64,000 nt of DNA from assembly GCF_029962835.1 (NCBI RefSeq), contig NC_080588.1, forward strand, positions 62,520,001 through 62,584,000, in the 5' to 3' direction. Below are positions 46,989-58,766 of this stretch, in pieces. The DNA comes from Magnolia sinica. Taxonomy: Eukaryota; Streptophyta; Magnoliopsida; Magnoliales; Magnoliaceae. Numbering within the stretch: position 1 is the stretch's first letter; every line of letters starts with the position of its first letter. The notes under the pieces were generated by a model. The model was not told the origin of the DNA. It did no database searches and saw only the letters and a program-made list of their open reading frames with translations. The position numbers were made by a program, and so were the translations under genes.

Positions 46989-48121
46989 CCGGTGAGTGTT
47001 GGGCCAGACTTGTTTTGGCTTCATCAATTTTAAGGCTGACCTTGGTACAGCCCAGCTCAGGTTGTGATCAGCACAAGCATGGCCCATTAGGTTAATGGGT
47101 CTCATTTTTTGGACCCGACACAACCCACAGCGCGTTATATCTGATACAAACCAAGTTAAAAGAAGTGGGCTGCCAACCTGACCCATTCAGTGCATACGGC
47201 ATGGGCCTAGCAAAGTAGCCTCCATGCCTGAAAAAATGGTTATGGCCAGGCCCAACCTACCCCAATGCTAGAAAATTGATAAAATCTATATTTCCAGAGG
47301 TGAATGCTCTTAATCCATCCAATGATCAGGTGGGCCATTCATGCACAAAGATATGTAGAAAAACAAAAACCAGCTACTATATTTAACTTTGAAGATGCAT
47401 GTGGCCTATTATAAGGCATATTTGTGCACACTACACTCATGAAGTCGTGCCAGGTTGGGTAGCACTAAAATGACCCGAGCCCAAGGCTGGCCCAAAATTG
47501 ATTGAGCCATACATGCCTGTCCCAAGACAGGTCCACGGGCGAATCTAATAGGCCCATAACCTGGTCCAAAGCAAGGCCAGACTTGCTGGGCTGGGCAGGC
47601 TTCCCAGCTGGATTAGGCCAAACTATTGGGATATCAGGCAGAGACCAGCCCTTTTAGTTATTGGGTCTTAAAATTAGGCCGAATTTAAAATTCTGGCCTC
47701 GGGCTCAGCCCATATACAAAGTGAGAGCTGGTTTTTTTGTCAACCTAACCAGGCCCAGTTCACCCATCAACGGGAGATGCTATGATCATTGGGCCCAGTG
47801 GATCATGGTGCACATTGTGAGCATTTCCCAGCATCTTCCTGGTTCTCTTTGTTGCCTGCCGATGATGGCCCACCAGTCAATACACATTCAAGCTTCAAGC
47901 CAGTGCCGTGGAAATTGTTCCATAATGTGGGCTATGCTGATTAGATCTACTTGCTCAAAAATCCGTCCATATTTCACTCTATCTACAAAACAATCGGTCG
48001 GATATATTGGTTTGGTTCTGTATATTTTGCCCACTTTGAGAAATGGCTAGATTTTTACGCCAGTAGATCTAAATAGTGTGGCCCACGTGATTGAAAGCTC
48101 CAATCTCATACACTTGGGAGT
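46989..48121. other. ggcc-rich repeat debris
   Basis: Positions 46989-47760 are dense in ggcc, gccca and gggtt words, like 1290-1700 and 3449-3960. The rest is spacer. The 129-residue ORF at 47661-48050 lies in this debris and has no domain. Confidence 0.4.
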
Positions 48122-48126
48122 ATATT

Positions 48127-50109
48127 TGTCGAGCTCTGAAATTTGAGTACAGAGTTTGTATCCTTAGACCCGAGTTTCCAGTCGCAACTCATACACTATG
48201 TGTGCTTAGCTCATTTCAATATATGATTTTTCAAAGATAATAGTAATATTCATTTTACATTCCAGCTGGACTTATTCACAATCATTCACATAAAATAATT
48301 CAAGCACCAACATATACTTATTCTTAACATTCATAAATATTTAGTGAATATAAATTAGGCATCATTCATCAGTTAATACAGCTTACTGTTGAATACTTAT
48401 TACGGGCCTAGATTAATTCAATTAAATAAATTCAATCAAATGCTTAAAATTGTACAACTAATACCATCATTCATTATATATAAATCAGATTATCCTAACA
48501 AATAAATTTTCAATTAAATAATTAGGAACAATCCAAATGCAGCCAATCCCTCTTCTGATAGGTACCACCATCCTCACGTGGGCCATGCATTAGTTCAGCC
48601 ATAACTTTTTGTTCTTGCACCAACTCATTAGCTAATTGCTCATCTACACGGTTTTTCTATCAATAAAAATGTAAGTTGATAAGACTTAGTGATAAGACTC
48701 AACATGATTCATGCTTATTGAAATTAAGATATAATAGAAACAGAGTATGCACAGTGATATAGATGCAAATGTTATATGAATGTATTAGATGAGATGATTA
48801 TGCATTTGCTTGGGTTGGAGATCGTCAACCCGCATTCACTCATTAGGTAGGCTTTCACCTTCTGATAGGCTTGACCATAAGCCACATCTAGTAACAATCT
48901 ACCAGGATCGACGTTTCTTTCAGGGAGAGCTTCAAGAATCGACAATTTAATGTGTTTGTATGATAAATGATGTATGAATGCATCATTTTCATAACTGACA
49001 TAGATACTTGTCTTAATTATAATATTCATTTGTTAATTCAACGTACAATTACCATAATTCATGCAATTTGGCATAGGTTAGCATGTAATTTACCGTAACA
49101 TACATTCACAATAGTTAAATCAACAACATTGTAATAAAATACTCCAAACAATGCATCAATCAATCCAACCATTATAAATAATCGATTTTAATTACAATGA
49201 ATATGTGACATGACGAAATTACTCACCTGTGTCTAATAGTAAATATTTCATAAGAGGGTTTGAATAATTTGTGTCTATAAATCTTAGTAATTTATATCCA
49301 TAATATTATTATTGATCCGATTATTTCACAATGAAGCCCACCTTAGATGAAACACCCTATGTGATCTGACCATCCATGTGTCTTAAGATGATCAAGGGCT
49401 ATGATTATTTTATATTTAGATTCAGAAATTGAATGACGAATGATTGATCAGAATAATGTGGTCCATCAATTTTGATTAATTAGATTAGATAATTGAAAAT
49501 CTCAATATAGTTTGATCCCAATGATTATTTGAACCAATCTAACCCAACCAATTTCACAAACTCAAGAGTTTCAACATGATTCGAAATTAGTATTAGATCT
49601 ATCATATTACTCTAATTGGGGTGGGCCACTGGATGATTAGATTATTCAGATATTTAAGGTCTTATTATATTTTGCCTCTACAAATTCGACAAACAGTGTG
49701 GATCTAACCACACATCCGCTGATAGCCCATCTCAACCTTCTACACCAAGTGATGCCAACACTTGTACATAAATTTAAGTCCTCTTTATAATATTCTCTAT
49801 ATCTAACAACACGATAGACGTATGGCTGATCCGGCCCATACATTGTATTGTTCAAATAGGCTTTACATTGATTATCAAGATTCATAATTAATCAATCTAT
49901 CTTAGAACCATAAATTGAATCATTCATTATTGTACTAAAAAAAAAAAATTCTACATGTAGGTTAAAATGCGCATGAAAAGATACTTTTTATTAAAGCATG
50001 TACGATAAGCGTAAGGATAATTCAAACCGTCCATTGCACTGCTCTGGCCAAATATTACATTAAAAATATTAAAATCACAAAAGGTACTAACTTGAAATTG
50101 CTTCCCCAT

Positions 50110-50162
<53 letters not shown>

Positions 50163-50461
50163 TGTATGTAGGGTATCTTTTGAGTTTAGTTGTAGTTAAA
50201 TTAAAACACTTCTTGCGATTCTTTTCCTTGAAAGGAAGAGTCTGTTAAGATGTTAAGAGATATGGAGAGGGAGTTAGAGAGATAGAAGGGAGACATATTA
50301 GAGATAAATGAGATAAGAAGCTAGGATTAGATAGGAGAGTAAATATATGATTTTGGATAAGAAGGAGAGATGAGATAAGAAATCTCTCTCTCTCTCTCTC
50401 TCTATTTTAAATTTTAAATAATTATTATTATTTTATTTTATTAAAAACCACGGGCATTACA
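48127..50461 (-). mobile_element. Solo LTR, minus orientation, with ATATT target duplication
   Basis: On the minus strand the segment starts TGTAATGCCCGTGG and ends CAGAGCTCGACA, so the termini are TGT...ACA. The 5-bp repeat ATATT flanks it exactly at 48122-48126 and 50462-50466. TGTAA(T/C)GCCC starts are common in Ty3/gypsy LTRs. No gag/pol is inside the 2335 bp, so this is a solo LTR left by recombination between two LTRs, or an unusual non-coding element. The ORFs inside (48772-49029, 49646-49885) are chance. Confidence 0.8.
50113..50158. repeat. (CT)n microsatellite
   Basis: An uninterrupted CT run inside the solo LTR. A shorter one lies at about 50383-50402. Confidence 0.95.
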
Positions 50462-50706
50462 ATATTAGCACATGTTCTTGCCTGTGGATGATAAGGGCAC
50501 CATACACGTGTAGATCATGAGTTCCAAGTATGCATTTTATGATGCATTTAGTGTTGTGTGAGCATATGATATCTCCGATCTTTTTTTCTCCTAGTGTATA
50601 TAAGAGAGGTCTCTCCACCTTGATTGGAGGTCCATATGCACATACAACTACGCTCATTATGCTAAGTTTCTCTAGGGCTCAGTGAGATGCTCTCTTCTTA
50701 TGTGGT

Positions 50707-53657
50707 TGTAACGTCCTGGATTTTCTTTATTTTGGATTTTTAAAACCCTTAAAAATTTTCATTATGATTCACTTATGTTGTCACTTACTGACCATTAACA
50801 CTCGATATTAGCCTATACGTGAGTTGTACCAATAAAGAACCGCACAATTTTGATTAATCACCCATAAGAAGCCAATGAATCCAGCAGATCATTTAAACAC
50901 TGGGTTTAGCCATATGATTTGTTCACATGGGACCCAAATCTAGCAGACCTATCACTGACTAATCGAGACAACCGTAAGTAAATAAAGATCTATCTAAAGT
51001 CGAGACAACTAGGGGTCAGATCTTAATTAACAAACCAAACTAACTCAGTATCATTTTAACTTAAGAACCAACAGTTTAGGGTAATTAAGTTCGAATTATT
51101 ATTTCTGCTAGTTACGATTAGGTCACACTATAAACTTAGCTAATTCAAATCCTAATCACTGTGCATGAGAAATATCGATACTAATTCACTCTGAAAATAT
51201 CTTGATTATCCGAACAAGCTCGAGATCGCTCATTAGTGGGCTACTAAACCCAAGGCTATAAAAATATGTTCGTCTTAGCGGGCTTGATGTCTATCGCGGG
51301 ACATCGAGCCAAGATCGCATATTGAATCATTCAACTTGGACTCGCAAAGTAAGTGCTTGGGTTCTGCGAATACCTTATATGAAAATATGAAACTTAAGTG
51401 AAAATAGTCCCTTTGTTCTTTCACAAAGTTGTAACTTTTAAACCGTCAATTCACAACCAAAATCGGGGTGCCAACTAAAGACATTTTTCCATACATATCC
51501 ATCTAGTTACGGCCCTGATTGATCATCGATGACCATCGATCTAAGTTAGGGTCTTCCCGGTTAATTGGCATGTCTGATCGTCAAATGGTTGTGTCCAAAT
51601 ATAGATCTCTTATTGGGACACTTATTCCATGTCTTAGATTGACCCATATGCCTTCCGTCGGGTCCCATTAATGGGAAACAACCTCCCTTAGGGTTAATAT
51701 AATGAATAAAGGGCCATTTGCACCGCTTCTAGTACTATATAAAGCCTTCATTTGGGCGCCCCCTCCTCCCATACGAATTTCAACAAGAGAAAAAAGGATA
51801 GAAAGAGAGAGAAGAAGAGAAGAAAAGTGAGAGTATGAGTGGGGAGGTTTTGGTGCTTTTTTTCATCAGTTTCCTCTAATCAAAACCCTGACCTCGATTG
51901 TTTTCTTCCGCCGAATACACCCCACTCGCGATTGGAGGTAAGAAACAAATCTTACTTCCCAACATAAGTTTTTCTAGGATGAATTGCATGAATCTAACAT
52001 ACTTCTTGGTATTTGTATAAGAATTTATGATTTTCTCCAAATACATAACCTTAAGAGCTCAAAATAGGAGATTTATTCTTAAAGGTGCGGACCATAAATG
52101 TTTAGGTTATCATTTATTAATTCTACTATTTCAGTTAATAATTTATGATTGCCAACCTGGAATTTGCATAATAACATATGTGTATTTCAATTTTAATCCA
52201 TGAATTACAAATCTTAGGATAGTAACACCTACATGTTCGATGAAATACCTGAATAAGTAGATTATTGATTTTGATGATTGAATGTGAATCCAATTATCTT
52301 TAATGCTCGTTAACTTTATTATATTAAGAAGTAGGACTACAAGAGTAGTCCGATTAGTCGGCAAATTTCTAAATATGGGTTGACCAAATTAGGTTGGCCA
52401 CCCCGGACATATTCGATTGATCCGGGTCGAACACGGGCGATAGACAATGGCTAGGCCACGCGGGGTGCTTACTCACTTCATGCCGGTTATGCCGATGTCC
52501 ACCCGTATCAACCGAAATTGTCTAAAGAACCAGCTAATCCTATATATGTTCACCATGTATGACTACAATTGCTCGAATCTAAGGTACCCTCTTACCATTT
52601 ATGAAGGTATACTATTAACCATTAGCATCGCGATCCTCAAGACTTGTGAACCGGGCATGATAGTATTGGACACCGTGTCCGTGCTGTCAACCTATGCTGA
52701 GGTGATTAGTCTCCCCATAGTGACCGCGAGCATTACTCTTACAACTCGCCTTTTATATGTATTCAGCTGGAAGTGACGAGACGGTCAAGGATTACAGGTG
52801 TGGGACCGTTGTGGTCATTCCGCGCATAGTGATTCAGTTAAGACCGATGACTAAAAGGAAGATGCCATAGCTTCCCTAAATTGTTGGATGAATAGGCTTT
52901 AATCAATCACTCGGCTAACATAACCATTAACCGCATCGCACTAGAATAGGATGTAGCGAATCAGGCATTGAAGTCGCATGTTGAGGGAGTGTTGTCATTT
53001 GTGAACCAGATGGTTGAAGTCGCGTGTTGAGGGAGTGTTGGATTGTAAGAGTATGCATTATTTCATAAACCTCATTCTGCACATTAATAAGAGTAATTAG
53101 AAAGTGACTGTTTGCATTGTTTTATCATTCATATATTGTTAGACTTGATAATATATATAACTCATGCTTTATGAAATCATTGAGTTGATCACTCACTCTC
53201 ACTTCGGGATGGTGTTTTAAAACATCAACCAAACGTCGATATGGACGCAGGGACCACCGAGGCTGATGCACTGGACTAGGCAGGCATGGATGAGGAGGAG
53301 TTCTCTTACTTCCAGCTTTCAGATGGGGCGATGTCGGCTATGCACTTCTCAACAGGGAGAGTAGAGCGATCGGGCTTAGCTAGACACCACCTTTCCATAT
53401 TATCTGTTGATTTTGAAATTGTATATTGAACCTAGTTGGACCCATACTCTGGATAATCATATTATATGTGTTTTCATTTACTTATCCGTTTTAATCGTGT
53501 TTATTCTAGAGTATGATACAATGTTTAGTATAATTCTATACATGCATAACTGCCTAATGTTGAAGTAAGCGAGAAACTGGCTTTTGCAAAGCATAAGTGA
53601 TGCCTAAAAATTCGAAAGTTGAACATTTACTTGACCCTCGAAATTTCGGGCGTTATA
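50707..53657 (+). mobile_element. Probable solo LTR, gypsy type, plus orientation
   Basis: Starts TGTAACGTCCTGGATTTTC and ends TTCGGGCGTTATA. The ends are inverted relatives (tgtaacgtcc and tataacgccc), as in gypsy LTRs of the long-LTR kind. The flanking pentamers are gtggt (50702-50706) and atggt (53658-53662), one mismatch. A TATA box lies in the middle, with a transcribed-looking GA-rich leader after it. The 109-residue ORF at 52447-52776 is inside and has no known domain. No gag/pol is present. Confidence 0.65.
51736..51743 (+). promoter_or_regulatory. TATA box inside the LTR
   Basis: tatataaa is followed about 40-110 bp later by a GA-rich leader (aagagaaaaaaggatagaaag). It fits the U3/R boundary of an LTR promoter. 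Confidence 0.55.
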
Positions 53658-54320
53658 ATGGTCTATATAAAGAATGTCATAAGTTATGAACTCTATTCCA
53701 TTAGTTTATTTTATGGGGTATTCTTTATATGAGTGGGAGAGAGGTAAGAGTTGTATTTATGTTTCTCTGGTTTCTAGTGAAGAATAGAGTTGTATTTATG
53801 TTTCTCTGGTTTCTAGTGAAGAATAGAGTTGTATTTATGTTTCTCTGGTTTCTAGTGGGTGATATCGGCTATGCACTTCTCAACAGGGAGAGTAGAGCGA
53901 TTGGGCTTAGCTAGACACCACCTTTCCATATTATCTGTTGATTTTGAAATTGTATATTGGACCTAGTTGGACCCATACTCTGGATAATCATACTATATGT
54001 GTTTTCATTTACTTATCCGTTTTAATCGTGTTTGCTCCAAAGTATGATACAATGTTTAGTATAATTCTATACATGCATAACTGTCTAATGTTGAAGTAAG
54101 CGAGAAACTGGCTTTTGCAAAGCATAAGTGATGCATAAAAATTTGAGAGTCAAACATTTGCTTGACCCTCGAAATTTCGGGCGTTATAATGGTCTATATA
54201 AAAAATGTCATAAGTTGTGAACTCTATTCCATTAGTTCATTTTATGGGGTATTCTTTATACGAATGGGAGAGAGGTAAGAGTTGTATTTATGTTTCTCTG
54301 GTTTCTAGTGAAGAATAGAG
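53330..54320. repeat. 531-bp tandem duplication spanning the LTR end
   Basis: The sequence gatgtcggctatgcacttctc at 53330 recurs as gatatcggctatgcacttctc at 53861. The two copies stay aligned at a 531-bp offset through the LTR terminus (gggcgttataatgg) and about 130 bp of flank, to gaagaatag. They differ at few positions. The duplication therefore happened after the LTR inserted. Confidence 0.92.
53749..53857. repeat. 39-bp unit repeated 2.8 times
   Basis: agttgtatttatgtttctct...gaagaatag is repeated at 53749, 53788 and 53827. Because 39 is a multiple of three it yields a repetitive ORF (53729-53914), which I do not consider a gene. Only one unit exists in the second copy of the 531-bp duplication, so the array expanded afterwards or seeded the event. 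Confidence 0.93.
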
Positions 54321-54834
54321 CTTTATGTTGCTGTCCCGTGAACTAGGCATATTATCGAAGCACATAAATCCTTATGTCTCTTATCTCTTATTTTGGTTTG
54401 GCTCTTTTGCCTTTTGTTTGGTCAATTTCTTTTGTGATTTGGCCTCACTTACACTGATCATATGTGCAAATTTTTTTCCACAACAATTGGCATCATAGCC
54501 TAAGGTTGAGAAACCTTTTAGCACAATATCGGTGTTACTGTTTGTTTTGCAATTGTGTTTGAATAATATACAATTGCGATTCAATGAAAAGCAAAAAAAA
54601 AAAAACCTATAAAAATGAAAGATAAAGTATTTAAGGAGAAAAATCAATTAGCAATGTTGAACCTTATTCTCACTCTACATTATTCGGTTTTGTTTAACAT
54701 GTCTGATCAAACCACTAAAAAAGGTTTGTGGGACAATATAGTCAGCTGTCATTTTCGTCTAGAAATATCCATAACACCTTAATGTGAGCCTTATTTTTCT
54801 TATAGCTTAGTGTGCTCCACATATTCCTTCATGT
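54321..54834. other. Spacer between LTR debris and the gypsy element
   Basis: No domain. The minus-strand ORF at 54381-54647 is chance. It may include the breakpoint that removed the 3' part of the gypsy element. Confidence 0.4.
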
Positions 54835-54960
54835 ACTTCGCCCATAACCAACATTCGTCTTTTTTGCCTAGGTATCGTAATAATAAATCATCGGCCCCTC
54901 TCTTGTATAATTCATTCTCGATCATGATATAGTTTGCGGTCGATCTTCTAATATCCCGGC
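54835..54960 (-). pseudogene. Start of gypsy integrase (truncated)
   Basis: A minus-strand frame reads ENELYKRGADDLLLRYL and then KYMKEYVEHTK, resembling the linker and His/Cys zinc-binding start of gypsy integrases. The zinc ligands are not all preserved, and similarity ends at about 54835. Confidence 0.6.
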
Positions 54961-55139
54961 TTGTCTTGATCCAAGGTGACTAAAGATAGTTTAGATCGGA
55001 ATTCTCCAGTCATCCTCATCTATCTCGGCCTGACCGATTTTCAGGATTGGTTTTCTTTGAAAGACCGAAGGTAAAGACTTTTTCTGAACAATTATCATAT
55101 TCTCGTTTAACCCCTTGGCGATCTAAAGTCCAGTTGTCA

Positions 55140-55560
55140 ATTGTGTCATTTCATTGGCATCAATATTGTTCTCTCTAGTAACATGCTTTAGTTCAACCTT
55201 ATCAAGATTGTCCACCAACTAAATTGCTAAGATGTAATATGGCAACAATGCAATACTGGTGCATTTGAACAATCCCTCTACTTTGTTTATTACCAATTAC
55301 GAATCAACCATCACTAATATATTTTCAGCGCTTAATTGCAGTAATATTTCCAAATCGATTATCAGAGCCTCATACTCGGCCTGGTTGTTTGTGCATTTAA
55401 AATCTAGCTGGAAGGCCAAATCCTGCCTTTTCCCGTCTGGGACAATTAGAATAATGTCAGCTCCTAATGATTTGTCGATCCTTCAACCGTCAATATTAAT
55501 TTACGGGGCGACATATGTACTGTATATAAGACTTTCAGAGAAAGTTGTTTCTTAATGTCT
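55140..55560 (-). pseudogene. Archaeal-type RNase H of the Tat element
   Basis: The minus-strand frame contains FQLDFKCTNNQAEYEALI, a hallmark of the extra RNase H of Tat-lineage elements, then LVMVDS and KHVTRENNIDANE. Internal stops show it is inactive. Confidence 0.78.
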
Positions 55561-55589
55561 GATGGATGATCGGTTAGGAAATTTGCTAT

Positions 55590-55727
55590 GACCTGGTCTT
55601 TCATTGATCGTTGAGGTACATACTTAAGATCATACTCATATAATATGAATGCCCATTTGCTAATTTGGCTATTCAAAATAGGTTGATTCAACATATATTT
55701 GATGTTTTGCTTATTATTTGAATTCAT
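55590..55727 (-). pseudogene. RT/RNase H connection segment
   Basis: It encodes KYMLNQPILNSQISKWAF, then YDLKYVPQRSMKDQVIANFL and DHP. This is the typical connection between the first RNase H and the second RNase H in Tat elements. Confidence 0.8.
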
Positions 55728-55987
55728 ATCCTATTTTAGCTTCATTAGTGGAGAAAATACATTACTTTTTCCTGCACAATTAGAATTGAACCTGTGCATT
55801 AAGTTAGCTTGACCAAGAAAGTGTTGCACTCTGTTTTATTTCTCGACTATTGAGTGTCAATTATCACCCAAGCCTTATTTTAGTCTACTTCAATTCGTCA
55901 TTGATGTACCGGGAATTTCAAGAAATTTTCGGTCGAAACCTTAAAGGCATATTTGAGGGGGTTTATCTTCAACTTGTGGACTCTCAT

Positions 55988-56401
55988 TCACTCAAATGAT
56001 TTACACGAATGAACAAAATACATTGCCAGATCGGCCGACTTGACCACCACATTATCGATGTATGCTTCCATGAAGCTACTAAGCATATTATGGAAAATTG
56101 CTTTCATGGTCAGTTGATAAGTAGGCCATGCATTCTTAAGCTCAGATGGCATTACTACCCAACAAAAAGTTTCCAACGACCTTGGACATCTGAAGGCTAT
56201 TTTCAGTACATCCTTAAGTGCAATGCTTATTTGGTTATATCTTGAATGACCGTCCATAAAGAAAACCATCTTATGTGCAGATGCTCGGTTGATCAATTGA
56301 TCGACCATGGGCATTGGGTATTCATTCTTAGGTATGGTTTGGTTGAAGTTTCTAAAGTTAATATATACTCGAAGCCTACCATTTTTCTTGATGACTGACA
56401 T
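55988..56401 (-). pseudogene. gypsy reverse transcriptase fragment
   Basis: The 137-residue open stretch has KKNGRLRVYINFRNFN, PKNEYPMPMVDQLI, FFMDGHSRYNQI, WVVMPSELKNAW and AYIDNVVVKS. The fingers and palm motifs are in order. The catalytic Y-x-D-D is changed to YIDN (bases 56051-56062), which would abolish activity. It is followed by a shift and more decay. Confidence 0.9.
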
Positions 56402-57439
56402 TATATTAAAAACTCATTCAACATATTTAATGGGTTTAATAAATTCTATATTTAATAATCGTTCGATCTCTTCTTTTATTTTCTCAGTAACTTCAGCCAC
56501 CATTCGTTTATGCGGTTGCTTATGCAGTCGATATCCTTCTTTTATTGGTAACCTATGCTCGACCAGATGTTAATCCAACCTGGGCATCTCATGGTAATCC
56601 AATGTGAAATAGTCAGCAAACTCTTTGAGCACATTGTGAGTTCAACCTGAACTTGTGGGCTCCAACAGTCCATTAATGAAAGTAGGCTTGAGATTTTACT
56701 ATATCTCTAGATTTATCTTAATTAAAGGATCATGGACCTAAGCGTGAGAATCATTAACTTTATCCGAAGCTTATTTTAGATCTTTCAACTCTATGTCATC
56801 CTTGCCTTCTTCATCGGTTGATATTGTGATGTTGGCCACATTGACTAAGCATCCATCGTCGTATTCTTTCAAACTTTCATCAAGTTGTCTTATCCTGATT
56901 GTGAACTCAGCCGCTCTATCATTGACTAATGAAGAACTCGTCATGGACCTTCTTCTATAATATAACTTGAGGCTGCCTGATAAGGCACTATGGCTTTCGG
57001 CAGTTCATTATCCCATCGTAATATCATGACAATATCTTCTATTATGCTGTCTGGATTAATTCTAGCACCTATACTAGTTGGATGTCTATATTTATCCCTT
57101 CCAATAAAACAAATCAGTCCAAGCTCATTTTCATATAATCATGCCTCGACTATATTGGATGTGGCCAAGAATGGCTTACCGTCGGATAACACTATCTCAA
57201 CCTTATCTTGATTCCAAAATATCACAAATTGATATAAGGATGATGTGATACATGAGAAAGAATGTATCCAATCTCTCCCTAACAAAGCATTATAATTTGA
57301 TGAAGTGTCAACCATAAAAAAGCGGCTAACACCTTCTTGGTTCTCATCATCAATTCAATAGGCAAGACACCTTCTGTTTAGGTTACTGCTCTGACAAAAT
57401 TAGTAACTGTGACTTCAGTCGAAATGAGATCATCTGAAG

Positions 57440-57530
57440 TTTTAGCCAAATTTTCCATCATCATTGCTGAGAGAATGTTTACAGCTGTGCCATTGTCGAC
57501 CAGGACCCTAGTAACTGGGCATCCTTCCAA
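57440..57530 (-). pseudogene. gypsy aspartic protease fragment
   Basis: The minus-strand frame reads TRVLVDNGTAVNILSAM. The VDNGTA segment occupies the place of the D-S/T-G active site. Stops follow within about 70 residues. Confidence 0.68.
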
Positions 57531-58766
57531 GTAAACAAAGATGTATAACGACTTTAAATATTATGTCATAGTGTGAGCATGTATTTGTATGATTACTTTT
57601 TTGAAAGACATGTCTGGATCGACAGAAACCATAGACACATCAACAACTTTTCCTCGGTATCAAAAGAATCATGTTGTATGATTATAAGGGGGGCTAAATT
57701 CCTCCACATCTCCTTCCATCTTGCTAGACTAAGATGTTTTAGCCTGAAAACTTAATGATAGTGTAATTACCATATTACAATCCAATATAACGGGTGAAAG
57801 TGATCCAAACTGAATTACTAAATTCGAACATTGCCCCCCAGGCATTTTTGAATTCGTTCGCTCTTCAGCGCTCTCGATTGTAAGTAAATAGTATGTAGTA
57901 TCTTTTATCATAACTTCTCTCTTTCCGTCAAAGTTGATCGAGGTTTCTTCTTCACAAATTTGCTTTTGCGAGGAATTCCTCAATCAACAAATCATCACCT
58001 AAAAAGCATTCATCGTTAAGATACTCGGTTGATTCTTCATTGTTAAGTGGCTGGCTCTCTTTAAGCGACTTGTGTTTCATAGCTAAATCAATTATGTTGA
58101 CTGTTGTATGTTAATCTTATGGCTGTAAAATCATCGACATCAGCAATGATCATTATATTATTTTATGAGACTTTTTTCTTATAACGGTTAATTCTCTCTG
58201 TTTGGCAGTTTGTTGCCTTTGCCAAGAATGTTTATAGGTATGAGTCATCCCTTCCGATATGTCTGGAAATTTAGGGTGCCTAACTTTTCTCCAGATTCCT
58301 TCCTAAGTAGGAAGAGGTTTAACCATTCTTTGTCTTAGTGTTGGAGCCGGTCGAGGGTGGTTAGTACAGTGTTAAAATGTTTTTTGCTAACATGAATTTT
58401 TTTCTTTCATCTTTTTCTTAAGCCATGGTTTGGTTCGGTCATTCGCTTGGGTATTCAGCTGGAAAAATTGCCTGGTCAGCCGAATTGGCCTTGCGCATCG
58501 ATCACATAAACATGGCTTATGGTAAATTAATGACGTTGTTTTCGGTTGTACTTTTGTGCTCATAGCTATTTACTATGTCATCTTGAATTCTCTTTTGGAT
58601 CGTTATACCATATCCCGATCGTTACTGGGGCCCAAGGCCAACTTTTGTCGCATTTGAGACAACTTATAAGGATTAACCGTGGTCATGTTAATCTTCATAT
58701 TAACCGAAAAATGAATAAATATCAATTAATGGAGCCTTTTTTTTTTCCAGAGGATTTTAATAATCA

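Noticed and set aside
47661-48050. 129-residue ORF
   Set aside because: It lies in ggcc-rich repeat debris; its composition reflects the repeat.
52447-52776. 109-residue ORF with hydrophobic segment
   Set aside because: It lies wholly inside a probable LTR, where coding is not expected, and no family is recognised.
53729-53914. ORF with three FMFLWFLV-type repeats
   Set aside because: It is a by-product of the 39-bp tandem repeat whose length is a multiple of three.
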